DNA of 64,000 bases from an uncultured Agathobacter sp. (GTDB lineage: Bacteria > Bacillota > Clostridia > Lachnospirales > Lachnospiraceae), in contig CAKRDT010000003.1 in the NCBI GenBank assembly GCA_934316545.1, positions 47,670 to 111,669 on the forward strand, in the 5' to 3' direction. The notes beneath the pieces were generated by a model. That model saw only the letters and a list, made by a program, of their open reading frames with translations. It did no database searches and was not told the origin of the DNA. This document shows positions 17,430 through 26,032 of the stretch, in pieces (the first letter of the stretch is position 1; every line of letters starts with the position of its first letter). Position numbers and translations under genes: made by a program.

Positions 17430-18041
17430 TTGAAGTTATATATTATCAGACATGGAGAGACATCCTGGAATAAGGCAAAAAAGCTGCAGGGGCGCAAGGA
17501 CATTATGCTGGATGCGGATGGCATCCGCCTTGCGGAACTGACTGGAGAGGGCATGAAGAATATCGATTTTGATCTGGTGATCTCCAGTCCGCTGATGCGG
17601 GCAAGGCAGACCGCGGAACTGGTGCTTGCGGGGCGGGAGATTCCGATGATCACAGACAAGCGGATTATTGAGATGTCGTTTGGAAAGTGGGAAGGTGAGT
17701 CGGTAAGAGAGAGCAAGGTGCTGCCGGAAGAATTTGTGGATAAGTTCTATCATGATCCATACAACTGTCCAAAGGCACCGGGCGGAGAATCGTTTCGTGA
17801 CGTTTTAGATCGTACCGCAGATTTTTATCAGTCCCTGATCAAAAATGAGGCCTATCAAGATGCCGATATTCTGATCTCGACACACGGAGCCGCGAGCCGC
17901 TGCCTGCTTGCCAATTTTTATGAGAACAAGACAGACATCTGGAGAGGCGGCGTGCCGAAGAATTGTTCGGTATGCATCGGTGAAGTGACAGATGGTGTCG
18001 GTGTGTTATTAGAGAAAGATAAGATTTATTATGAAGAATGA
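17430..18041 (+). CDS. Histidine phosphatase (phosphoglycerate mutase-like) family protein
   Basis: 203 residues with the RHGE catalytic motif at 7-10 (YIIRHGETSWN), the internal ISSPLMRARQTAEL segment and the second catalytic His in ISTHGAASR. Such enzymes remove phosphate from small molecules or proteins; the substrate cannot be told. The start is a TTG at 17430, spaced correctly from GCGAGG; no ATG fits the conserved N-terminus. It has its own terminator at 18048. Confidence 0.85.
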   Translation: MKLYIIRHGETSWNKAKKLQGRKDIMLDADGIRLAELTGEGMKNIDFDLVISSPLMRARQTAELVLAGREIPMITDKRIIEMSFGKWEGESVRESKVLPEEFVDKFYHDPYNCPKAPGGESFRDVLDRTADFYQSLIKNEAYQDADILISTHGAASRCLLANFYENKTDIWRGGVPKNCSVCIGEVTDGVGVLLEKDKIYYEE

Positions 18042-18047
18042 ACAAAG

Positions 18048-18090
18048 AGTCGTCAATCATGCAAATATTTGCAGGGTTGACGGCTTTTTC
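18048..18090 (+). terminator. Terminator after the histidine phosphatase gene
   Basis: AGTCGTCAA (18048-18056) pairs with TTGACGGCT (18077-18085), followed by TTTTT; the loop itself can fold (TGCAAATATTTGCA). Confidence 0.75.
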
Positions 18091-18139
18091 ACGTAAATTT
18101 ATAATGAAAAAGGATAAAAAACATAAATGAGGTAGCAGT

Positions 18140-18697
18140 ATGAAACTGGCGGTATTTTTTTCGGGAATCGGATACCACTGTGACAAGCCGCTTTTGTATT
18201 TTACAAGAGAGCTGGTCAAACAGGTGGGATTCGATGAGATAATCAATTTAAGTTATGCATGCCAGGCGGACAATGTTCGCGGCAATAACAGGAAAATGCG
18301 TGAGGTTGGAGAAATTTTATACGGACAGGCAGAGCGGAGTCTTGCTGAAGTGGACTTCACACAGTATGATGAAATCTTATTTGTATCGAAAAGTATCGGA
18401 ACTGCGGTGGCGGCAGCTTATGCGATGCGTCATCAGGTAATCTGTAAAAATATCTGGTACACGCCGCTGGCGCAGACGTTTGATTTTAAGCCACATGACG
18501 GAATTGCATTTACCGGGACGGCAGACCCGTGGGTAGAAACGGACGTGATCCGAGCGCGTTGTGCCGAGGCACGGATTCCGTTGTATGAATATGAGAATGC
18601 AAACCATTCGCTTGAAGTTGGAGATACGCTGGAGAATCTGCGGATTCTTGAGAATGTGATCATGCGGAGCCGGGAGTATCTACAGTCTTTGGAATAA
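18140..18697 (+). CDS. Small alpha/beta-hydrolase-like protein
   Basis: 185 residues with a plausible serine hydrolase triad: S85 in FVSKSIGTAVAAAY (a degenerate nucleophile elbow), D129 in FTGTADPW and H156 in ENANHSLE. The order and spacing match small alpha/beta-hydrolase proteins of Firmicutes without a lid domain. Substrate unknown. It stands alone after a terminator; a ribosome site (GAGGTAG) precedes the ATG. Confidence 0.65.
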   Translation: MKLAVFFSGIGYHCDKPLLYFTRELVKQVGFDEIINLSYACQADNVRGNNRKMREVGEILYGQAERSLAEVDFTQYDEILFVSKSIGTAVAAAYAMRHQVICKNIWYTPLAQTFDFKPHDGIAFTGTADPWVETDVIRARCAEARIPLYEYENANHSLEVGDTLENLRILENVIMRSREYLQSLE

Positions 18698-18699
18698 GA

Positions 18700-18799
18700 A
18701 CGTGACCCGGATCCGGTGCGAAGAACATCATGAGTGAAGGCTTCTATAGCCAGAATCGAAAATGCAATCATAGAAAATTAGGAGTTTCGCAATCGCTTA
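18700..18799 (-). repeat. Decayed copy of family B palindromic element
   Basis: Bases 18781-18799 (GGAGTTTCGCAATCGCTTA) are the exact reverse complement of 53347-53365, the left end of the 549-bp palindrome. GGCTTCTAT (18739-18747) and TGACCCGG (18703-18710) match its internal left-arm segments. This is an internally shortened copy. It lies in what could be read as an N-terminal extension of the lysozyme gene (from 18730), showing that extension is not coding. Confidence 0.6.
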
Positions 18800-18831
18800 T
18801 CATAGAAAATACAGTGAAGGAGAGTGGATAT

Positions 18832-19806
18832 ATGAGATGTTTGTTGTGGGAAAGTATGAGATGTCAAATGAGAGCAAAGCAATCGCAAAAACAGAATGGA
18901 TTACGTGTTCTGGCGGCAGCGTTCGTTGTGATGATGACAATCACGATGATTCCGGTTACGGAGGTGCAGGCGGCGAGCTATAGTGGCGAGGGTTTTGATA
19001 TATCCAGTCATAATGGTGAGGTAGATTGGAATCTGGTTTCAGAATCAGGTATGGATTTTGTCATGATAAGAACTGGGTTAGGACAGGCTCCGGATGTGGA
19101 TGCCCAGTTTGAGACCAATTATGACGGTGCGGTCGAAGCTGGACTGAAAGTGGGCGTCTATCATCTGTGTTGTACCCGAACTCCGGAAGATGCGGTGAAA
19201 GAAGCAGAGTTTTGTCTGGAAATTTTGGATGGAAGAGATCTGGACTATCCGGTTGCGTATGACATGGAACAGAAGGGAACCTTCGCAGGAGGAAAGGCGA
19301 ATACTACAGCGATCGCGAAAGCCTTCTGTGACACGATCGCAGATGCAGGTTATACGCCGATGATCTATTCGTCAACGTCATACCTGAATGATTATTTCGA
19401 CTGGACACAGTTGAAAGGGTATAAAGTGTGGGCTGCCGATTATCGTGGAGCAAAACCCAAGCTATCGGTGGCTGTTGACTTATGGCAGTATACAAAGGAA
19501 GGTTCTGTGGATGGAGCCAATATCGACAAGGGATATTGTGACCGGATCTACTCCTACATGGAAGCGACAAGCGTAAAATTTACCAAGGCTTCACTTACCA
19601 TGAAAAAGAAGACCACTGCGCAGGCGAAGATTAAGATGGGACCGGGTGGATGCACGGACACTAAGATCTTCAAATCTTCCAATCCGAAGGTTGTTACGGT
19701 CAATAAGAAGACCGGAAAGCTGACGGCAAAGAAGAAAGGCAAGGCAACGATCACGGTGAAGACCGGAAGCGGTAAAAAAGCAACGATGAAGGTTGTTGTG
19801 AAGTAG
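18832..19806 (+). CDS. Secreted GH25 lysozyme with C-terminal Ig-like (BIG2) domain
   Basis: The 324-residue protein starts at the ATG at 18832 after GAAGGAGAG. A signal sequence/anchor lies at residues ~22-47. Residues 52-240 form a GH25 muramidase: GFDISSHNGEVDWNLV contains the catalytic-face Asp (D56), AYDMEQ gives D144 and E146, and WAADYRG and WQYTKEG are typical. Residues ~248-324 form a BIG2-like Ig fold (SSNPKVVTVNKKTGKLTAKK, KGKATITVKT). It would cut peptidoglycan outside the cell for remodelling or competition. Confidence 0.85.
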   Translation: MRCLLWESMRCQMRAKQSQKQNGLRVLAAAFVVMMTITMIPVTEVQAASYSGEGFDISSHNGEVDWNLVSESGMDFVMIRTGLGQAPDVDAQFETNYDGAVEAGLKVGVYHLCCTRTPEDAVKEAEFCLEILDGRDLDYPVAYDMEQKGTFAGGKANTTAIAKAFCDTIADAGYTPMIYSSTSYLNDYFDWTQLKGYKVWAADYRGAKPKLSVAVDLWQYTKEGSVDGANIDKGYCDRIYSYMEATSVKFTKASLTMKKKTTAQAKIKMGPGGCTDTKIFKSSNPKVVTVNKKTGKLTAKKKGKATITVKTGSGKKATMKVVVK

Positions 19807-19883
19807 AGAGTTCATATAACCGTTGTGCTGGAACGGAAGATGAAAGTGCTTCATCATACAAAGAAGCGGAAGGGAAAAGAACC

Positions 19884-21992
19884 ATGAAGATTCACATCTT
19901 ACACACATTGCGTGATTATAAAAAAGAAAATCTTCCGAAGGACATTCTCGCCGGAATCATTATTATGGCGGTCTCCATTCCTATCTCGATGGGATATGCA
20001 CAGATTGCGGGGCTTCCGGCGGTGTATGGACTTTATGGATCGGTGTTTCCAATTCTGGCATTTGCATTATTTTCCACATCACCGCAGTTTATTTTCGGAG
20101 TGGATGCGGCACCGGCGGCATTGATCGGAGCGGCGCTTCTCTCGCTGAACATTGAGAGTGGATCAAAAGAAGCGTTAGCAGCAGTACCGGAGCTGACGTT
20201 TCTTGTGGCAGTCTGGCTGCTTGCTTTCTATCTGATGAAAGCCGGAAAACTGGTAAATTATATATCGGCGCCGGTGATGGGCGGTTTCATTACAGGTATC
20301 TGTACAACGATCATTCTGATGCAGCTGCCGAAGCTGATGGGAGGAACCGCGGGAACCGGGGAACTGCCGGAACTGGCAGAACATATTGGAAAGACACTGC
20401 CGGATATCAATGTTCCGTCGCTTCTGCTTGGGGCTGTGTCGCTGGTGATCCTTCTTATCACAAAGAAACTGTGGCCGAAAGTGCCGTTTGCGGTCATCCT
20501 GATGGCAGCAGGCGCATGGATGACAAAGTTTCTTCCGGTAGAAGCGTGGGGCGTAAATACATTAAGTATGGTGGAACCGGGGCTTCCCACATGGAAACTT
20601 CCGGATCTGTCGCTGGTCCCGATGAAGGAAGCCATCACGATCAGTCTGTCCGTAGCGGTCGTGATTATGGCAGAGACACTTCTTGCAGAGAACAATTTCG
20701 CACAGAAAAATGGCTATAAGATGGATGACAATCAGGAGATACTTGCTTTTTCCATGGGAAATTTTCTGGCTGCATTTACCGGCTGCTGCCCGATCAACGG
20801 ATCCGTGTCGCGCACTGCAATGGGGGAGCAGTATCAGGCGAAAACGCAGCTGACGGGAATCGTCGCGGGCCTTTCGATGATCGTTGTGCTTCTTTGCGGA
20901 ACCGGATTTATCGGTTATCTTCCCGTTCCGGTGCTGACAGCAATCGTGATTTCTGCGCTTCTTGGAGCAACGGAATTTGAACTTGCGGCAAGACTCTGGA
21001 AAGTATCGAGGACGGAATTTTTCATCTTTGTCGGAGCATTTGTCGGCGTGCTGATGCTTGGCACGATCAATGGTGTATTGATCGGTATCCTTCTCTCTTT
21101 CTCTGAAATGATCATAAGGACAGCAAAACCGGCGCGGTGTTTCCTTGGCATCCAGCCGGGACACAGTCATTTCCGGGATTTGAAGGAGAGCAGCCAGATC
21201 CATGCGCTGGAATCGGTTGTCATCTACCGCTTCAGCAGCAATCTGTTTTTTGCCAATATCGGGGTATTGCAAAGCGATATTGAAAATCATATCAGGAAAG
21301 ATACAAAGGCGGTGATTCTTGATGCGAGCGGAATCGGAAGTATTGATATTACGGCAGCGGATCGCCTGGAGCTTTTGTACCGTTCCTTAAAGGAGCGTGG
21401 AATTAAATTCTATATGACCGAACACATTGCGGCGGTCAATGAGCAGCTTCGAAAACTTGGACTTGGGTATCTGATCGAGGAAGGATGCGTGCGGAGAACG
21501 ATGCACATTGCGCTAAAGGATATGGGGATTCACAGACCATATCCGCTTGAAGGTGTGGATAACGAGGCGAGAAGTGCATCCAGAAAACGAGCGGACAATC
21601 GTGTACAGGAACTTGTGTGGGCATTCGGAAGTGAGTCGGAGGAGCAGATTGAAAAACAGATCCGTCTGCAGATCGAGCAGCTGAAAGAGAACGGAGATAT
21701 TGAGGAGCTGCTGCACGGACGCTGGTCGCATATGGAGGAACTCGATGAGGACGAGTGGCTCGAACATCTTGAGGAACATTTAAAGGAGATCGTACATATT
21801 TCAGGAAAAGATGAGCATGCGCTTGCGGCACATATTGAGGCCCATCGTAAGGAAGTGCATGAACGTATTGCAAGGGAGCATCCGGAGCTTGCGGAGCGTT
21901 TTCTGGAGCGCAGATATATGCTCGATGAACATTTGAAGGAAAAGAATCCGGATGTATATGCATTCATTGAAAATATGAGAAAGAAATCCTAG
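19884..21992 (+). CDS. SulP-family anion transporter with STAS domain and charged C-terminal extension
   Basis: This 702-residue protein begins with the SLC26/SulP transport domain (DILAGIIIMAVSIPISMGYA, GFITGICTTIILMQLPKLMG, CCPINGSVSRTAMGEQ), then a STAS domain at about 440-540 (VVIYRFSSNLFFAN, VILDASGIGSIDITAADRLE). Family members move sulfate, bicarbonate or other anions across the inner membrane; the ion cannot be told. The last ~130 residues form an unusual His/Glu/Arg-rich helical tail (HLEEHLKEIVHISGKDEHAL and repeats of similar composition), longer than usual for the family. A terminator follows directly. Confidence 0.85.
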   Translation: MKIHILHTLRDYKKENLPKDILAGIIIMAVSIPISMGYAQIAGLPAVYGLYGSVFPILAFALFSTSPQFIFGVDAAPAALIGAALLSLNIESGSKEALAAVPELTFLVAVWLLAFYLMKAGKLVNYISAPVMGGFITGICTTIILMQLPKLMGGTAGTGELPELAEHIGKTLPDINVPSLLLGAVSLVILLITKKLWPKVPFAVILMAAGAWMTKFLPVEAWGVNTLSMVEPGLPTWKLPDLSLVPMKEAITISLSVAVVIMAETLLAENNFAQKNGYKMDDNQEILAFSMGNFLAAFTGCCPINGSVSRTAMGEQYQAKTQLTGIVAGLSMIVVLLCGTGFIGYLPVPVLTAIVISALLGATEFELAARLWKVSRTEFFIFVGAFVGVLMLGTINGVLIGILLSFSEMIIRTAKPARCFLGIQPGHSHFRDLKESSQIHALESVVIYRFSSNLFFANIGVLQSDIENHIRKDTKAVILDASGIGSIDITAADRLELLYRSLKERGIKFYMTEHIAAVNEQLRKLGLGYLIEEGCVRRTMHIALKDMGIHRPYPLEGVDNEARSASRKRADNRVQELVWAFGSESEEQIEKQIRLQIEQLKENGDIEELLHGRWSHMEELDEDEWLEHLEEHLKEIVHISGKDEHALAAHIEAHRKEVHERIAREHPELAERFLERRYMLDEHLKEKNPDVYAFIENMRKKS

Positions 21993-21995
21993 AGA

Positions 21996-22022
21996 GCGCC
22001 CGGCTGCAGAAGCCGGGCGTTC
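21996..22022. terminator. Shared terminator between convergent sulP and yitT-type genes
   Basis: CGCCCGGCT (21997-22005) pairs with AGCCGGGCG (22011-22019). The G+C-rich stem lies between the stop codons of two convergent genes and could serve both. Confidence 0.7.
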
Positions 22023-22032
22023 AATCGTAGTA

Positions 22033-22875
22033 TCAGATGGAGGTAAATCCTTTGCCGAATACTTCGCTTGTGCTTGACATAGAAATAAAAGCATGCAGCT
22101 TGTTCTGATGAATAAAAGAGCGAAGCACTGCAGCCTGTTTACGTGTGAGTGTTGTAAAAATCAAATATCGTTTTTCGTTGGTATAGGCGCCTGTTGCTTC
22201 GACAATGGTAGCGCCTTTTTGAAGTTCGCCTGTGATAAAGTGGCAGATTGCATCTTTGTCGTCGCAGGTGATCATGATCGATTTGCGCAGCATGATATTT
22301 TCGATGATCGCATCGATCAAAAACGATTTTACAGTCAGTCCGACGAAAGAGTAGAGTGCGGTCTTGATATCGAAGACGAAACAGGCGATGATAATCATAA
22401 TCAAATCCGTGACAAATAGTGCGATACCGATATCATCCACATGCGTGTATTTCTTTACGATCATAGCAATCACGTCTGTTCCGCCGCTGGAAGATCCCTC
22501 ATAGAAGAGGAGTGCCGAAGCGATAGCCGGGAGCGCGATCGCAAAGATCAGCTCAAGCATCGGCTCGTTTGACAGCGGCTGCTTAAGCGGAAAGGCGCGT
22601 TCAAAGACAACAAGAAGTCCGGAGAGCAGTATGGTCGCGTAGGTTGTGCGCAGGGCGAATGATTTGCCGAGAAAGGCGAATCCGACTACGAGGAGTGCCA
22701 TATTAACGACAAACGAAAAGGAGCTGGCACTGATCGGAAGAATCTTCGCAAAGACGACCGCGGCACCGGTTACGCCACCGAAACAGAAATTGTTCGGAAA
22801 CTTAAAGAAATATACACCGATCGCCATAATGATGGTGCTGATGGTTATGATAAAGAAACTTTTTATTTGTTGCAT
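22033..22875 (-). CDS. YitT-family membrane protein
   Basis: 280 residues with five to six membrane segments in the first ~200 (DUF161-type: FPNNFCFGGVTGAAVVFAKI, GTDVIAMIVKKYTHVDDIG) and a C-terminal cytosolic DUF2179 domain (GATIVEATGAYTNEKRYLI, LTRKQAAVLRSFIHQNKLHA). This is the YitT/YqfU architecture, whose function is unknown. An AAGGGG ribosome site precedes the ATG on the minus strand. It is a single gene, convergent to sulP. Confidence 0.85.
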   Translation of the reverse strand: MQQIKSFFIITISTIIMAIGVYFFKFPNNFCFGGVTGAAVVFAKILPISASSFSFVVNMALLVVGFAFLGKSFALRTTYATILLSGLLVVFERAFPLKQPLSNEPMLELIFAIALPAIASALLFYEGSSSGGTDVIAMIVKKYTHVDDIGIALFVTDLIMIIIACFVFDIKTALYSFVGLTVKSFLIDAIIENIMLRKSIMITCDDKDAICHFITGELQKGATIVEATGAYTNEKRYLIFTTLTRKQAAVLRSFIHQNKLHAFISMSSTSEVFGKGFTSI

Positions 22876-22937
22876 ACGAATCCCCTTTTACCTAAATGTA
22901 TTGATGATTTCAGTTTAAAATGGGGCAGGGAGAAAGT

Positions 22938-22974
22938 CAACCGGAAGTCTTTTGATAAGAAAGATTTCCGGTTG
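22938..22974. terminator. Hairpin between the minus-strand MATE and yitT-type genes
   Basis: CAACCGGAA (22938-22946) and TTCCGGTTG (22966-22974) form a perfect 9-bp stem downstream of the MATE gene. The T-run on the minus side is weak, so termination strength is uncertain. Confidence 0.5.
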
Positions 22975-23016
22975 TTTGTAAAAAAAGGTTATGGAGTGGA
23001 TAAAATTTTGGACGGA

Positions 23017-24348
23017 TTATGCATAGTGGTACTTTTTCTTTTGGGTGAGAAAGAAGGTCACCGTCACGCACAGCGTCAAAAGCTCCGCAACGGAGATGGA
23101 ACTCCAGATTCCGTTGATACCGAACAGTATCGGGAGCAGCGTTACTGCGGCAACCTGAAACAGCAGAGTACGCAGGAAGGAGATCGCTGCGGAGACACCA
23201 CCGTTGTTCAGCGCCGTAAAGAACGATGAACCGAAGATATTAAATCCGGAGATCAGATACACCAGACCGTAGATGCGGAATCCGTGTTCCGTCATGGCAA
23301 GAAGCGCCGCATCGTATCCGACAAAAAGCATGGACAGCGGGTGTGCCAGAAGCTGGGCAAGCAATACGAGAAGGATGCCCCAGGTACTGATCAGAGTCAG
23401 GCTTTTTTTGAACAGATTTTTCAGCTCCATATGATTTCCGGCTCCGTAATGGTAGCTGACGATCGGCGCACTGCCGATGGAGTAGCCGAAGAAGATCGCC
23501 AGAAAGATGAAGTTGACATACATGATCGTGCCGTACGCTGCGACACCGTCCTGTCCGGCAAGTTTCATAAGCTGGATATTGTACAGTGAATTCACAATCG
23601 AACTTGAGAGGTTTGTCATCAGCTCGGAAGAACCGTTGGTACAGGTTTTGCAGAGGATTGCTCCGTTAAAATGCGTTTTGCCGAGGCGCAGCAGACTGGT
23701 GTTTTCCCGTCCGAAATAAAGGATCGGGAAAAATCCGCCGATCATCTCTCCGCATACGGTTGCGACCGCGGCACCGATGAGCCCGTAGCCGAGCACGCCG
23801 ACAAACAGGTAGTCGAGCACCATATTGGTCAGTCCGGCGGTAACGATGACGCCGAGCCCAAGCTTCGGTTTCTCCGCAGCAACGAAGAAACTCTGGAAGA
23901 CATTCTGCAGCATGAAAGCCGGCATCGAGATAAAAGTGATGCGCGCATAGATCACACAGTCACGGTGCAGCTCTCCGGTTGCACCGAGTGCGGTTGCGAT
24001 AAAAGGCACGATGAGCGCACCGAGGATCGCCAGAAGAATACCGCCGCCGAGTGTGATGTAAACGAGCATGGAAAAATATTCGTTGGCTTCCTTTTTCTTG
24101 CCTTCGCCGAGCGTCTTTGCAACGATCGCGCTGCCGCCGGTACCGATCATGAATCCAAGCGCCGAGAGCCCCATCAGAAGCGGCAGGATCAGGTTGATCG
24201 CTGCAAGTGCTGTCTTTCCGGCGTAGTTGGATACGAACAGTCCGTCCACGACGCTGTAGATCGAAGTAAAGATCATCATGATAATGGACGGCAGTACAAA
24301 CTGTATTAATTTTTTAAACGTAAAATGTTCGGATAACTGGATCTTCAT
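23017..24348 (-). CDS. MATE-family efflux transporter (DinF/VmrA-like)
   Basis: 443 residues, twelve predicted membrane helices in two homologous halves (FVLPSIIMMIFTSIYSVVDG, LIGAAVATVCGEMIGGFFPI, FFGYSIGSAPIVSYHYGAGN). It is predicted to export drugs or metabolites. It is transcribed from the MarR gene, one base after the MarR stop codon, so the two form an operon controlled by the operator pair at 24890-24933. It is not closely similar to the other MATE protein at 9319. Confidence 0.85.
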   Translation of the reverse strand: MKIQLSEHFTFKKLIQFVLPSIIMMIFTSIYSVVDGLFVSNYAGKTALAAINLILPLLMGLSALGFMIGTGGSAIVAKTLGEGKKKEANEYFSMLVYITLGGGILLAILGALIVPFIATALGATGELHRDCVIYARITFISMPAFMLQNVFQSFFVAAEKPKLGLGVIVTAGLTNMVLDYLFVGVLGYGLIGAAVATVCGEMIGGFFPILYFGRENTSLLRLGKTHFNGAILCKTCTNGSSELMTNLSSSIVNSLYNIQLMKLAGQDGVAAYGTIMYVNFIFLAIFFGYSIGSAPIVSYHYGAGNHMELKNLFKKSLTLISTWGILLVLLAQLLAHPLSMLFVGYDAALLAMTEHGFRIYGLVYLISGFNIFGSSFFTALNNGGVSAAISFLRTLLFQVAAVTLLPILFGINGIWSSISVAELLTLCVTVTFFLTQKKKYHYA

Positions 24349-24349
24349 A

Positions 24350-24844
24350 TTACAATTCCTTTCTATCTATCGATAATCCGGATGGTTTTGCTAAGTTATG
24401 AGCTGCTTCGCTGAGCGCGAGTGTATATTTTCGATACAATGCAAGCATCTGCCGGCATTCCTTATCACTCATGCATTGGAAGGCTTCGCTTTCCATCTGC
24501 ATGACCGGGTAGATCGTATTTTCCAATAAGGATTGTCCTGCATCGGTAAGGTTGATATGCATGCTGCGCCCCTTGCCGGAGGATAAGGTCAGGTATCCGG
24601 CAGCCTCCATCTGGCGGATGGAAGAGTTGACGGTCTGCTTGGGAATAAAGGTTGCGGCGCAGATATCTTTCTGCAGACAGCCGTCACCTAACTCGCAGAT
24701 GGAATAGAGAATATCAAACGCACTGTTGGATAAACCAAGCTGAAGAGCAATATTGTGATAGATTTCATTGGATTTCTTATATATGCGGTTAAACTCCTGC
24801 AAAGAAGTGCTGATATATGGCTTATCCATCTCTTTCTGTAACAT
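24350..24844 (-). CDS. MarR-family repressor of the adjacent MATE pump
   Basis: 164 residues with a central winged helix (FDILYSICELGDGCLQKDIC, IPKQTVNSSIRQMEAAGYL, SSGKGRSMHINLTDAGQSLL) flanked by dimerisation helices. Size and layout are those of MarR proteins. It is first in the operon with the MATE gene. Two related palindromes lie at its promoter, one wholly inside the -35/-10 spacer, strong evidence for autorepression. The inducing ligand is unknown. Confidence 0.85.
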   Translation of the reverse strand: MLQKEMDKPYISTSLQEFNRIYKKSNEIYHNIALQLGLSNSAFDILYSICELGDGCLQKDICAATFIPKQTVNSSIRQMEAAGYLTLSSGKGRSMHINLTDAGQSLLENTIYPVMQMESEAFQCMSDKECRQMLALYRKYTLALSEAAHNLAKPSGLSIDRKEL

Positions 24845-24889
24845 AAAACCTCCGTATAACGAGTCAATCAGTTTGCCGGACCAGTATTT

Positions 24890-24941
24890 AAGTCCGATTT
24901 CGTACTTAATCTAGTATAGTCCGATTTCGGACTTACGTCAA
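24890..24941 (-). promoter_or_regulatory. marR-MATE promoter with two operator palindromes
   Basis: On the minus strand, TTGACG (24936-24941), a 17-bp spacer and TATACT (24913-24918). The palindrome AGTCCGA-TT-TCGGACT (24918-24933) fills the spacer; a second, imperfect copy (AAGTCCGA-TT-TCGTACTT) is at 24890-24907, centre to centre 27 bp downstream. The arrangement fits two MarR dimers blocking polymerase. Confidence 0.7.
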
Positions 24942-24950
24942 GCAAAGAAT

Positions 24951-24979
24951 TTGACGAATTCCGGCGCAGTCATTACAAT
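24951..24979 (+). promoter_or_regulatory. nudC promoter
   Basis: TTGACG (24951-24956), 17-bp spacer, TACAAT (24974-24979); divergent from the marR promoter with only 9 bp between the two -35 boxes. Confidence 0.6.
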
Positions 24980-25042
24980 GAGAACGTTCGTTAAGATCAA
25001 TTTGATGAAAACAGATTTTATATAAGAAAGCGGGAGAGATTT

Positions 25043-25906
25043 ATGATACAGGACATTGCACCGATTCATCTGCACAATGAATTTCAATATAAGAAGCCAA
25101 AGGCGGAAAGCAGGATGCTTGCATACGGCAACCGGACGGTATTTTTGGATAATACGGATGAGAAGACAGGAATTCGATTTATCACTTATGAGCAGTTAAA
25201 CGCTTTTTATAAAGAAAGCGGTCTTTCTATGCCGCCTTGCATTTATCTGTTTGAGATGGGCGGAGAGGACTTTTTTTTGATCGATATTCCAAAAGATACA
25301 CAGCTTGGCGGATTTGCATTTCACACGCTTTTTTCCGTAAGAAGAATGCATCCGAAGGAGAAAGTGTATGCGGCAACGACAGGGTGGCATCTGTATGGAT
25401 GGTATCGGGACAACCGGTTCTGCGGGCGGTGTGCGCACGAACTGGTGCATGATACGAAGGAGCGCATGCTGCGGTGTCCGTCCTGTGGCAATCTGGTGTT
25501 TCCAAAGATTGCGCCTGCCGTCATCATCGGACTTGTGGATGGAGACCGGATTATGATGACAAAATATGCGGATCGTGAGTACAAACGATACGCATTGATT
25601 GCAGGATTTACGGAAATCGGGGAGACCGCAGAGGAGACGGTACGGCGCGAAGTGATGGAAGAGGTAGGTCTTGAGGTCAAAAATATCCGGTATTATAAGA
25701 GTCAGCCATGGGGATTTGATCAGAATCTTCTGATGGGCTTTTTCTGTGATCTGGCGAAGGAGGCACCGATCCGGCTTGAAGAGGATGAACTGTGTCTTGC
25801 GGAGTGGGTCGATTTCCACGATATACCGGACGATGAGGAGGGACTTAGCCTGACACATGAAATGATGACTTATTTTCGTGAGTCAAAACAAGCAGAAGTT
25901 TGGTAA
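25043..25906 (+). CDS. nudC: NADH/NAD+ pyrophosphatase (NudC-like Nudix hydrolase)
   Basis: 287 residues. A zinc ribbon (C127, C130, C145, C148: CGRC...CPSC) precedes a full Nudix box at 188-210 (GFTEIGETAEETVRREVMEE followed by VGL), and the NudC signature SQPWGFDQNLLMGFF follows. The enzyme cleaves NAD(H) and can remove NAD caps from RNA in other bacteria. It is a single gene with its own promoter, divergent from marR. Confidence 0.9.
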   Translation: MIQDIAPIHLHNEFQYKKPKAESRMLAYGNRTVFLDNTDEKTGIRFITYEQLNAFYKESGLSMPPCIYLFEMGGEDFFLIDIPKDTQLGGFAFHTLFSVRRMHPKEKVYAATTGWHLYGWYRDNRFCGRCAHELVHDTKERMLRCPSCGNLVFPKIAPAVIIGLVDGDRIMMTKYADREYKRYALIAGFTEIGETAEETVRREVMEEVGLEVKNIRYYKSQPWGFDQNLLMGFFCDLAKEAPIRLEEDELCLAEWVDFHDIPDDEEGLSLTHEMMTYFRESKQAEVW

Positions 25907-26032
25907 AAATAACTCTTTTGAGTAAATTTCTCAATAAGGGAAAAGCACTTTAAATTGCCAATTTTAGGGATTATAATGCTTCTTAAACAAAAAGAAGTGC
26001 ACATGAAAATATGTGCAGACAGGAGGCAGCAG

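Noticed and set aside
18730-18831. Longer start for the GH25 lysozyme at 18730
   Set aside because: The extension falls in the family B relic and lacks a ribosome site; the ATG at 18832 has GAAGGAGAG.
20562-21290. 242-codon minus-strand frame opposite the SulP gene
   Set aside because: Shadow of the SulP frame; no domain or ribosome site.
23671-24309. 212-codon plus-strand frame opposite the MATE gene
   Set aside because: Shadow of a well-supported membrane transporter gene on the minus strand.
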